Shown here: piece by piece, positions 53,460-61,763 of the stretch
Layout of the letters: each line of letters begins with the position of its first letter
Position numbering within the stretch: position 1 is the stretch's first letter
From: Tannerella sp.
GTDB taxonomy: Bacteria; Bacteroidota; Bacteroidia; Bacteroidales; Tannerellaceae
Assembly: GCA_031285565.1 (NCBI GenBank)
Contig: JAITVY010000079.1
Coordinates: 1-64,000 of the forward strand
Reading direction: 5' to 3'
DNA length: 64,000 bases
Program-made: the position numbers and the translations under genes
Notes under the pieces: generated by a model
Told to the model about the DNA's origin: nothing
Seen by the model: only the letters and a program-made list of their open reading frames with translations
Database searches by the model: none

Positions 53460-54809
53460 CTATTTATCAAAAGAAATTTTGAGGTATTTGCATTTGGTAT
53501 TTACAGGGATAAGAACAGGAGAACCTGATATTCCTTCCTGGGTACAGTCTGCAATAGTTGACCATTTTTCTCCATCTTCTGAAGACTCTGCTTTTATAAA
53601 GTAGTTTTTCCACGGATACTCGAAACGAATTTCCATCTCAGAGATCGGTGCGTTGTTGTCGAATTGTGCAGTGATGGATGCTTGTTGGTCATTATCCGCT
53701 GCTTCCCATCGGGTTGCATTGTTTTTGTCTGATACATTTCCTGCTTTTCTATATGCAGCCTGTTCGGAGCTTGCAATAATGGAAGTAGGTTCGATGTATG
53801 TCTTTTTTTCTTTAGCTAAATCAGGAAATAGTTGTGTCTGCGTGGGGGTAATCGTTTTGATCTGTGTGTTTGCATCGTCAAACTCCAATTCGCGGATACA
53901 TGCCTGCCTTAGCGCTGTTCCGGTAACAAACGGCAGGCTATGACGATGATATACAATATAGCTTTTACCGTCAAACATAAATACGGTATGGTGACCGGGA
54001 CCGTATACATCAAGGCTTTCGTCTTTTGTAAGGACGGGACTGTTTGCGGCTTCAGTAAAAGGTCCGAACGGATTGTCACCAACGGCATAGCGTACTTCGT
54101 ATGTTTCGTCCATTGTTTTTCCTTCGGAATAAGTCAGGTAGTATTTTCCGTTATGCTTCACCATCAGAGGTCCTTCAAAATAACGGGTAGGGGTTACTTC
54201 AACGAGCTCGGATTTAAATGTAGCCATATCATCGTTTAGTTCGGCTGCATAACAATGTCCGTTGATCCAGTTCCAACCGGAACCCCAATAAAGATATGCT
54301 TTTCCATCGTCATCTATAAAGGCTTCCGCATCTATTACATGGTAATATTTTGTTGTATCATACGGTATCATAGGTTGGTCTCCCAAGATGTTTTCCCAAG
54401 GTCCCAGTGGGTGGTTTGCTTTGCCGCACCATACTTCCGAACCGACTGATATATACATGTAGAAAGCATCGTCCTTTTTAATTACAGAAGGCGCCCAGAC
54501 CTTACTGTCGCCTGACTGGGGTGAAGTACATGCTTCTTTTGTAGGCCAGTTTAGTTTGTTAAACGTCCAATTCTGGAAATCATCGGATACCCAGCAACTA
54601 AGGAAGTCTGTACCCCAGGGATCGGCTGTTACATACATATAAAATTTTCCGTCATGTTGTACGATTGATGGGTCGGCAAAATAACCCGGAATGATTGGGT
54701 TTTGCAGTTCGATCATCGTTTTTGTTTCGGAATCCGGACTTGTTTTGGTCGCAGGGTTACCACAGGCTACCAAAGCGAAACAGATAATAGATAGAATAGC
54801 GTTCTTCAT
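53460..54809 (-). CDS. GH43-family glycosidase with F5/8-type (discoidin) domain, lipoprotein
   Basis: 449 residues from the ATG at 54809, with a lipoprotein signal (ICFALVAC). The GH43 propeller has the three acids in PGYFADPSIVQHDG, HVIDAEAFIDDDGK and TRYFEGPLMVK. The C-terminal ~120 residues (RKAGNVSDKNNATRWEA, FIKAESSEDGEKWS) form an F5/8 type C / CBM32-like carbohydrate-binding domain. It is likely an arabinofuranosidase, xylosidase or galactosidase acting at the surface or in the periplasm. It follows the DUF6807 gene on the - strand with a 168-bp gap. Confidence 0.9.
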   Translation of the reverse strand: MKNAILSIICFALVACGNPATKTSPDSETKTMIELQNPIIPGYFADPSIVQHDGKFYMYVTADPWGTDFLSCWVSDDFQNWTFNKLNWPTKEACTSPQSGDSKVWAPSVIKKDDAFYMYISVGSEVWCGKANHPLGPWENILGDQPMIPYDTTKYYHVIDAEAFIDDDGKAYLYWGSGWNWINGHCYAAELNDDMATFKSELVEVTPTRYFEGPLMVKHNGKYYLTYSEGKTMDETYEVRYAVGDNPFGPFTEAANSPVLTKDESLDVYGPGHHTVFMFDGKSYIVYHRHSLPFVTGTALRQACIRELEFDDANTQIKTITPTQTQLFPDLAKEKKTYIEPTSIIASSEQAAYRKAGNVSDKNNATRWEAADNDQQASITAQFDNNAPISEMEIRFEYPWKNYFIKAESSEDGEKWSTIADCTQEGISGSPVLIPVNTKCKYLKISFDK

Positions 54810-54977
54810 TGTATATGTATTTTGCAACAAAAATATATAATATTAGGTGTTTAGGCAACACCAATTGAATAATAGATGTAGATTCTTTTTTAAGAGTTTG
54901 GTGATTGATTATTTAGCCTGGTTGTTTTATTAAAGCCTTTCTAAAGTAAATGTTAACTGATGTGCTATATCAACGTT

Positions 54978-55874
54978 TTATTCTTTCGCATATTTCTCAA
55001 ATATTCCGGCTATTCCGGATTCCTTCGTATCTCCACCATGCACGATAACCCGGTAACGCAGGGAAATTGTTTCTCCTTTTTTCAGGTTTGTAGTTTTATC
55101 ATCTTCCGGCCAGTACATAGGTGTGGGAGAAATAAAACCGTAATCGCGCGTAAACCAGGGCGAAGGATACCATTTATTGGATGGGTGCTGCATAATAGCA
55201 ATCCCTTCCGTACCTGTTTTTCTTGTTCCATAACAATCGATCCACGCAGCGCTTTTTCCAAAGGTTGCTTTTTCTCCGGCGTCTCCTTCGGAGTTAATCA
55301 TTATACCTCCTTGTTTGACACTTAGATCCGGATCAATACGCGCACTGAATAAGGAATGGTTGGTTTTTTCTATCGTTACGTCCATCAGCATTTCCATAAC
55401 GATATCGAAATCGATCTGGTATATTCCATCCTCCGGTGATGTAATAGTGATGAGGCGGCGGTCTTTGATAGGTGCTTCTGCATCCGGACGTTTCCAGATA
55501 CATTCGTCTTCTATTACCACACGTTCTCCTCCTGTTTCTGTTATTCTTGCACCTATTGAAATAATTCGTCCACGTTCGAGACCCTCCTGCCAGTAATTAC
55601 CTCCGTTTACCCTGTCGCAGCCAAAGAACAATGAACTATGATGCGGATACTCTCCGTTACGCATGGAGGTCACACTTCCGCCGGATAGAGGTCCATTGAC
55701 CGGATAAAAGAAAGGATATTTTTCATTTTCGGGAAAATGGTAACTGGTAAAGAATTGGGATCCGATGGTAACATCAATCCTGTTTCCGGTTTGTATTGCG
55801 GAAATAGTGGATTGTTGTGCATGAATGATGTTGAATGAGAATAGGCAAATGATGCTTAGTAAGTATTGTTTCAT
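54978..55874 (-). CDS. DUF6807 (PmoA-like) family secreted protein
   Basis: 298 residues from the ATG at 55874, with a Sec signal (IICLFSFNIIHA); the in-frame upstream extension to 55937 is not supported. It is a beta-sandwich protein with HHSSLFFGCDRVNGGNYWQE, RRLITITSPEDG and GIAIMQHPSNKWYP, as in the DUF6807 family (historically labelled methane oxygenase PmoA). Those proteins have nothing to do with methane oxidation and often sit next to Gfo/Idh oxidoreductases in glycan loci. Their biochemical role is not known to me. A second family member lies at 56397, separated by a 522-bp repetitive region. Confidence 0.8.
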   Translation of the reverse strand: MKQYLLSIICLFSFNIIHAQQSTISAIQTGNRIDVTIGSQFFTSYHFPENEKYPFFYPVNGPLSGGSVTSMRNGEYPHHSSLFFGCDRVNGGNYWQEGLERGRIISIGARITETGGERVVIEDECIWKRPDAEAPIKDRRLITITSPEDGIYQIDFDIVMEMLMDVTIEKTNHSLFSARIDPDLSVKQGGIMINSEGDAGEKATFGKSAAWIDCYGTRKTGTEGIAIMQHPSNKWYPSPWFTRDYGFISPTPMYWPEDDKTTNLKKGETISLRYRVIVHGGDTKESGIAGIFEKYAKE

Positions 55875-56396
55875 AGGATTATTTATTTTTAGATTTATCT
55901 TTTTTGTCACTTTTGGCTTGATCCAAAAGTAATCCAAATTTAACTACGTTCAAACACCTACGCTCAGCAAAATCCAAGCAAGCTTGTCTTCTGCTTTCAC
56001 TTAAACGGTGTTTTCAAGACTTTGTGTGCTTCACTCATAAAACTGCGCTCTGCAGCTAAAATCTATGAACTCGCTCCGTCAGTAGGTAATCTGGAATACG
56101 ATTTTTCTTTCAACGGAGCTTCAAACAGCATAGATTTTCACACTGCTTTCACTTGTTTTATGGCTCATCACACAAGGTCGGAAGAGAGTGATATTGGATA
56201 GCTATTGTTTAAATAATGGCATAGTATTTTTGAATATGATAATTAATTGTCAATTGCCTTTCGTTTTCTATTTTCAACTGTTAAAGGCTCATCAGTCGAG
56301 GTCGAAATGGGATGTATAGGCAAACTTATTGTTAAAGAGTAAAATATAAACATTAATCATTAACAATTAACCATTGATTATGTGCTTCGTTTCATA
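55875..56396. repeat. Intergenic region with a large imperfect inverted repeat
   Basis: 522 bp without a gene. 56018-56085 (GACTTTGTGTGCTTCACTCA ... AAAATCTATGAACTCGCTCC) is mirrored by 56111-56180 (ACGGAGCTTC ... CATAGATTTT ... CACACAAGGTC). The left flank, 55955-55995, shares AATCCAAgCAAGcTTgtCTT with the 45430 repeat. Simple TTAATCATTAACAATTAACC sequence follows. It appears to be a member of a dispersed, non-coding element family. Confidence 0.6.
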
Positions 56397-57638
56397 CTAT
56401 CTAAACGGATTAATAATAACAACAGGTGGATGTGCAAAGTCGTTCCAGAGACGTTCGGCTTTTTCCTTTGTCATTTCTCCTTCGTACGACAGTACTCTGT
56501 ATCGTAGCATATAATCGTTTTCAGGTTCCAGTAGCCAATCCATATTTTTGGTTGGTGCAAAGTTGATAAAAGCATCTCCACGACCACCGTTTGCATTCTC
56601 ATCCCAAATACGCAAAGGTTCCGGAGAATTATAATTGCCCGGATGTCCCATAAACAATAAACCGGAACGACCGGTTTTTGTATCTCCGGTAATGTAGATC
56701 CAGCGGGCTGTCGATCCATCAATTTGCTGCCGGGTTTTACCTTCCGAAGTAAACATCTCGCAGTTTTCTTTTGTCCACTCTTCCGTAGCCCTATAACCAA
56801 AACCTGCATAGCGATATTCTTTAATCAGAACCGGCAGGTTGGTCGATGGATATAAATGCGATTCAAAGTCCCATAGGAAACCATCGGAAATATTCCATGC
56901 TTTGATCTTCCAGCGTTCATTCATAATGATTTTTTCTTCCTGGGGCGTGAAGATAAAATGATCGAGACTGGCTGTATAACTGGCAAATATATCTCCCTGG
57001 TTGGTTTCTTCTATCTCGCCGGCTCTGACAGTTCCCTTTTTATCATTCAGGTTCCAAAGGTCATACATTTGTCCGTCATATTCTATACGTGTCCATGGGT
57101 TCCAGATGCCGTAATGATGGTAATGGTCTTTGGGCTGGATGGTTGTCAGGACATTACCTGCCGGCGAATAAGCCGGATGTATAAAACCGCTCCTACCATA
57201 CGATGGATCTATTCCTGCAGGTGGTTCAACGTGCGTATAATTATATTGCAGTATATTTTTACCATTCTTTTTTAGTATCAAAGCTTTTTGTGTATCCTCG
57301 ACCGACATGGATAGTCCTGCAGACTGTTTGTTTTTCGATTTACGGGCGATAAAAGTTCTCACCGTACCGGCGTCTGTTTTACCATCTAATATCCAGTATA
57401 TGCGAGGAGAATCATTTTCGTCCCAGACCAGTTGGCAGGAAACCGGTTTCTTTTCCTTTCCTGATTTTTCAAATAACCAGACAGAAGAAGACTCCCTGAG
57501 TTCCAAACCGGATACATCTGCCGAGACAACGCAGTCTATCCTTTCGTAAAGTCCGGCTTGTACGGTAATAGTTACTTCATTGGCTGCATGTGTACTCACT
57601 GCAAGTATACAAAGTAATGAGATTATCAGTGTTTTCAT
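56397..57638 (-). CDS. DUF6807 (PmoA-like) family secreted protein
   Basis: 413 residues with a Sec signal (MKTLIISLLCILAVSTHAAN). It has the family's beta-sandwich with HYHHYGIWNPWTRIEYDG, MNERWKIKAWN, GLLFMGHPGNYNSPEPLRIW and a C-terminal YMLRYRVLSYEGEMTKEKAE. It starts 9 bp after the stop of a Tat-exported Gfo/Idh oxidoreductase, so the two are translated from one mRNA and probably act on the same compound. The His-rich HYHHYG stretch could bind metal or substrate. The function is unknown; an epimerase- or mutarotase-like sugar-binding role is only a possibility. Confidence 0.8.
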   Translation of the reverse strand: MKTLIISLLCILAVSTHAANEVTITVQAGLYERIDCVVSADVSGLELRESSSVWLFEKSGKEKKPVSCQLVWDENDSPRIYWILDGKTDAGTVRTFIARKSKNKQSAGLSMSVEDTQKALILKKNGKNILQYNYTHVEPPAGIDPSYGRSGFIHPAYSPAGNVLTTIQPKDHYHHYGIWNPWTRIEYDGQMYDLWNLNDKKGTVRAGEIEETNQGDIFASYTASLDHFIFTPQEEKIIMNERWKIKAWNISDGFLWDFESHLYPSTNLPVLIKEYRYAGFGYRATEEWTKENCEMFTSEGKTRQQIDGSTARWIYITGDTKTGRSGLLFMGHPGNYNSPEPLRIWDENANGGRGDAFINFAPTKNMDWLLEPENDYMLRYRVLSYEGEMTKEKAERLWNDFAHPPVVIINPFR

Positions 57639-57647
57639 ATCTATTTA

Positions 57648-59009
57648 TTAAAAATCATATGCTGACCTTTGCGGACGTGAAATCATCGCATTTGCTTCAT
57701 TATCGTTCTTGAACGATTCCGTTGCAGGATCCCAATAGAGTTTACGATCGAGTTTCATGGCAATGTGTTGTAGCAGGCAGGCAGTACATGAGCGATGTGC
57801 AACTTCCGCAGGAGTGATGTTCATCTTACGTGTCCGTACGCTTTCCAGCCAGTTACCATGATGATCGGTACTTACATAGAGCCGAACCGGGTCATTATCC
57901 GTAAGCGGGGATAATATTTTCGGATCGGATGCCTGAAGCGCTTCCGAACGGGTACTGATGGGATCGTTTGCCGAGGCTGCATATGCACCGCGACTAACAA
58001 AGATCCAACCTTCAGAACCTGTAAATAAAACTCCGTTGGGCTTTTCTTTACTGTCTGTCGTACCGGTTACAATTACTCCATTGTCATACAACATTTCCGT
58101 TTCATATACTCCATGAACATTCCATAAACCATCTGTGGCAAATTCAGCTTTCCCGGATATTTCTACCGGACCTGAATACTCTTTATCCATTGCCCAATGT
58201 GCAATATCGAAATGGTGGGCTCCCCATCCGGTAATCATACCTGCCCCAAATTGTTCGCACCTCAACCATCCCGGACGACCGTATCCCTGTTGCGGATGTA
58301 CCCTTTCTTCCGTATAATAAACAAAGGGAGTAGGACCGAGCCATTTGTCGTAGTCCAGATTAGCAGGAACCGGCATTTCTTCGGTATTACCTCCCGGCGG
58401 ATCGCCCGGTAATCGAATTTCGATCCGTTGCAGCTGTCCGATACGTCCGTTACGAACTAATTCGCATGCCACACGGAACTGTTCCATAGATCGTTGTTGG
58501 CTACCTATTTGTAAAATTCTTCCTGAAGCATACACTGCGTCACTCATTCTGCGACCTTCTTCAATGGTCAATGACGTAGGTTTTTGCAGATATACATCTT
58601 TTCCTGCACGGACAGCATCGATCGCATTTTTTGCATGCCAATGATCCGGGGTACTTATCAGTACGGCATCGACATCTTTGTTTGCCAACAGTTCTTCGTA
58701 ATGCTGATAAGTAGTAACGCCTGTATAAGGTTTGCCCAGTTTTTTAGAGTAATAGTTTTCAATCAGTAGTTTCGCATCTGCGACCCTGTTAGTATCTACA
58801 TCTGCTGCTGCAATAATACGCACATCATCATATTTCCATACTCCGGGCATGTCATGATCGCGTGAAATGCGTCCTGTACCGATAGCCCCGATGTTTATAC
58901 AGTTGGATGGTGCTTTTGGTCCGAATACAGAAGCGGGAACAATTGTTGGAACTGCTATCAATCCGGCTCCGGCGGTCAACGATCTTTTTATAAAGTTTCT
59001 TCGGTTCAT
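57648..59009 (-). CDS. Gfo/Idh/MocA-family oxidoreductase, Tat-exported
   Basis: 453 residues. The twin-arginine signal is MNRRNFIKRSLTAGAGLIAV. The Rossmann motif GAIGTGRISRDHD, the strand IIAAADVD, and the VYLQKPTSLTIEEG motif (QKP instead of EKP) are visible, with WGAHHFDIAHWAMD supplying the catalytic-site His. The change from EKP to QKP keeps the Lys. It probably oxidises a sugar, sugar acid or glycoside in the periplasm using a bound nicotinamide cofactor. It is tightly coupled to a DUF6807 gene, in contrast to the paralogue at 24267, which pairs with DUF1080. The GH2 gene lies upstream, across a gap with a long hairpin. Confidence 0.88.
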   Translation of the reverse strand: MNRRNFIKRSLTAGAGLIAVPTIVPASVFGPKAPSNCINIGAIGTGRISRDHDMPGVWKYDDVRIIAAADVDTNRVADAKLLIENYYSKKLGKPYTGVTTYQHYEELLANKDVDAVLISTPDHWHAKNAIDAVRAGKDVYLQKPTSLTIEEGRRMSDAVYASGRILQIGSQQRSMEQFRVACELVRNGRIGQLQRIEIRLPGDPPGGNTEEMPVPANLDYDKWLGPTPFVYYTEERVHPQQGYGRPGWLRCEQFGAGMITGWGAHHFDIAHWAMDKEYSGPVEISGKAEFATDGLWNVHGVYETEMLYDNGVIVTGTTDSKEKPNGVLFTGSEGWIFVSRGAYAASANDPISTRSEALQASDPKILSPLTDNDPVRLYVSTDHHGNWLESVRTRKMNITPAEVAHRSCTACLLQHIAMKLDRKLYWDPATESFKNDNEANAMISRPQRSAYDF

Positions 59010-59166
59010 GATATTATAATTTTACAGGTGACTCCTGATTCGCTTTAACTACAAAAATATAAAATAGAATGATAATATCGCTTTTTTATCATTGCATTTA
59101 GCTATAACGTAGGCAAAGGATTTATGCTAAACGTTCAGTGCTACTTTGGTAGTGTGTAATTATTAA

Positions 59167-59222
59167 CATCAAACAAGGTAAAATGACAAACATAAAACAT
59201 CATCATTTCCCTTTGTTTGATG
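59167..59222. other. Long hairpin between the GH2 and Gfo/Idh genes
   Basis: CATCAAACAA (59167-59176) pairs perfectly with TTGTTTGATG (59213-59222), and the following GGtAAAATGA/TCATTTcCC extends the stem. The leftover 59010-59166 and 59223-59294 hold no gene. A TATTTTTG -7 box on the - strand (59059-59052) may give the Gfo/Idh gene its own promoter. Confidence 0.6.
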
Positions 59223-59294
59223 CTAATAATAGAGTTTTCTCGACAAGGATATAAGTTCCTTGGATCACATAGTTTTTTCCGGAAGATGCATTAT

Positions 59295-61679
59295 TTACCT
59301 GCAATTTATTGTAACGCTACTTTCCGGAAGATTCCCGGCTTTGGCAGTGACGGTTATTGTTCCGGAGGATTGTTGTGATTGGATTATTGCCAGCGCTTTT
59401 CCGAAATAGGTTTTTCTGGTTTTTCCTTTGAACGGTTCATTACTTCTTAAATCACCGTTATCCAATCCTATTAATTTACCGCATCCGGTAACTTCAAAAG
59501 TAACGGGAATATCCCGGGTAGGAACAAGTACGCTGTCTTTGTCAACAATAGATACCGTGATATGCGAAAGATCCTGACTGTCAGCGTCAATAGTTTCCTT
59601 ATCCGGTAATAGTATAATTTTATAAGGTTCATCAGCTGTTTTTAACTCAAACTGTGCCACTTCTTTGCCGCTATTATAGGCTTTTGCTTCGACTTTACCT
59701 TTTTTATACGGGACATGCCAGCTAACCGTATTGTTTTTATAATCTGATACTTTTCTTCTTCCCATGGAAAGATCATTGATCCAGACTTCGACTTCTTCAC
59801 AATTGCTGACAGTTTCTATCAGTATGATGTGTCCTTCGTATTGAGGAAAGTTCCAGTGTGAAACTAAATGAGGCCAGCTCCAATGATCTTTACCGGGATC
59901 GATGCTAAGGGATTGGTCTACAACTGCAATGTTTACTATTGGTTTGTCATTCCATACGGAACGATGAAATGCGGCGCGTGGCTTTTCAAACATAGAGACA
60001 TCGAACAGGCATGTGGGCCATCCTTTGCTTGGCCACCCGCTACTTTCGCCCAAATAGTCAACTCCCGCCCAAATGAATTGCCCGAAAATGAAATCATTAG
60101 CAGTTACATCATACCACGGGTTGTCTGGTGAATAATCCCGGATGCTGCCCTCACGTCCCCTGTAGTATGGAAATACTTCAGAACCAAACATAATGCGGTT
60201 GGGGAATTGTTTTTTATCTGTAATATACCAGGGTTCCTGATAGTTATAGCCAACAATGTCAACTGTTTCGCAAAACCCGCTTTCATTATAAACCCTGTCC
60301 TTTACATTACCGGAAGCAATGGCTACCATTACTGGGCGTGTGGGATCCGTTTGGTGTACATAGTCCTGTAACATCTTTACGCGTGCAGTGCCTTCACCTG
60401 TCGGGTCGCCCTGTTCTTTCGTCTCATTCCCAACGCTCCACATAACGATGGAAGGATGGTTCCGGTCTCTCCGCAGCATGGCATCCAGATCCGTACGCCA
60501 CCATTTGTCGAAATATTGTTCGTAATATCCGCTTTTCCATTTGTCAAAAGATTCGTCAATAACAAGGAAGCCGATCCGGTCGCATAAATCAAGAAATTCG
60601 GGGCTGGGAGGATTGTGGCTGCAACGTATGGCATTGCAACCGTATTCTTTGAGTATCTCCAACCGTCTTTCGTACGATCTGTCCGGTACGGCGGTTCCCA
60701 ATGCACCTGCATCCTGATGTAGGTTTACTCCTTTCATCTTGATATTTTCACCGTTCAGGAAGAATCCTTTATCCGGGTCGTAACTAAAATACCGGATGCC
60801 GAAAGGGGTTTCGTATGTATCAATGATAGCGCCATCTTGTTTGATGACGGATTTCATTTTATACAAGTAGGGTTTGTCGGGAGACCAAAGTGCAGGATTA
60901 TGTACGTTTAAAGATTGTTCCGTTTCAATCGTTCCTTTTTTCCGGAGAGTTATTTGCGATGTTGTAGAACTGACAATCATTCCGTTAGCATCTTCAATTA
61001 TGTTTTCAAGGACGATATTCTTACCTGATGAAGAATTGTTCTCTATGGTGGTAACAATTTTGATATCGGCAATCTTATCTGTTATTGCAGGGGTGGTAAT
61101 GTAAGTACCCCAATTGGGAATATGCACCTGGTTCATTACATTCAACCATACATGGCGGTAAATACCCGATCCCGAATACCATCGGGAAGTAGGGTAGTTG
61201 GAGTGATCTACACGTATAGAGATTGTATTTTCTTTTCCATATTTCAAATATGGGGTAAGATCGTATTCGAAGCCTATATAGCCGTACGGATAAAATCCCA
61301 GGTGTTTACCATTGATATAAACATCGCTTTGATGGTATACGCCATCAAAGAGTATGGTTATCTTTTGTCCTTTGTAATTTTCGGGCACATCAAATGTTTT
61401 CCTGTACCAGCCGATGCCTCCGGGAATGAATCCCATGGATTCTCCTCTTTGCATCGTGGAATCGAAAGGCAGGGATATGCTCCAATCGTGTGGTAACTGT
61501 ATCTTTTCCCATTGTGAATCATTGAATTGAGGAGAAAATGCTTCTTTATTGTCTCCCAGGTGGAATTTCCACCCAAAGTCGAAGTTTTCTTTTATCCGGG
61601 TATTGTTATTGGAAAAACATACACAAGGGGAAAGTATAAAATATAATAATACTGAAAGTATTAGGATTCTTTTGTTCAT
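59295..61679 (-). CDS. GH2-family beta-glycosidase (beta-galactosidase-like)
   Basis: 794 residues with a Sec signal. The GH2 architecture is clear: a jelly-roll sugar-binding domain (FDGVYHQSDVYINGKHLGFY), an Ig-like domain, and a TIM barrel with RCSHNPPSPEFLDLCDRIG. WSVGNE carries acid/base Glu419, and MFGSE carries nucleophile Glu501. Additional C-terminal Ig-like domains follow. The typical activity is beta-galactosidase, but beta-glucuronidase or others are possible. It is the first enzyme gene after SusD on the - strand, separated from it by a hairpin at 61699-61744, as in the first PUL. Confidence 0.92.
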   Translation of the reverse strand: MNKRILILSVLLYFILSPCVCFSNNNTRIKENFDFGWKFHLGDNKEAFSPQFNDSQWEKIQLPHDWSISLPFDSTMQRGESMGFIPGGIGWYRKTFDVPENYKGQKITILFDGVYHQSDVYINGKHLGFYPYGYIGFEYDLTPYLKYGKENTISIRVDHSNYPTSRWYSGSGIYRHVWLNVMNQVHIPNWGTYITTPAITDKIADIKIVTTIENNSSSGKNIVLENIIEDANGMIVSSTTSQITLRKKGTIETEQSLNVHNPALWSPDKPYLYKMKSVIKQDGAIIDTYETPFGIRYFSYDPDKGFFLNGENIKMKGVNLHQDAGALGTAVPDRSYERRLEILKEYGCNAIRCSHNPPSPEFLDLCDRIGFLVIDESFDKWKSGYYEQYFDKWWRTDLDAMLRRDRNHPSIVMWSVGNETKEQGDPTGEGTARVKMLQDYVHQTDPTRPVMVAIASGNVKDRVYNESGFCETVDIVGYNYQEPWYITDKKQFPNRIMFGSEVFPYYRGREGSIRDYSPDNPWYDVTANDFIFGQFIWAGVDYLGESSGWPSKGWPTCLFDVSMFEKPRAAFHRSVWNDKPIVNIAVVDQSLSIDPGKDHWSWPHLVSHWNFPQYEGHIILIETVSNCEEVEVWINDLSMGRRKVSDYKNNTVSWHVPYKKGKVEAKAYNSGKEVAQFELKTADEPYKIILLPDKETIDADSQDLSHITVSIVDKDSVLVPTRDIPVTFEVTGCGKLIGLDNGDLRSNEPFKGKTRKTYFGKALAIIQSQQSSGTITVTAKAGNLPESSVTINCR

Positions 61680-61698
61680 TTCATTTAATATTTATGCC

Positions 61699-61744
61699 AA
61701 TCAGGAGTTAAAAAAGTTGTTAGTGACTTCTTCAACTCCCGATT
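61699..61744 (-). terminator. Hairpin after SusD (attenuator-like)
   Basis: AATC-a-GGAGTT (61699-61709) pairs with AACTCC-c-GATT (61734-61744). It occupies the SusD/GH2 gap, like the hairpin 14291-14320 after the first SusD, and may lower enzyme-gene expression. Confidence 0.5.
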
Positions 61745-61763
61745 AGTATTGTTTATCTATCTT

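Noticed and set aside
54978-57638. Methane oxygenase (PmoA) annotation for the DUF6807 proteins
   Set aside because: The name is a historical database label; the proteins are secreted beta-sandwich proteins in a glycan locus with no membrane monooxygenase features.
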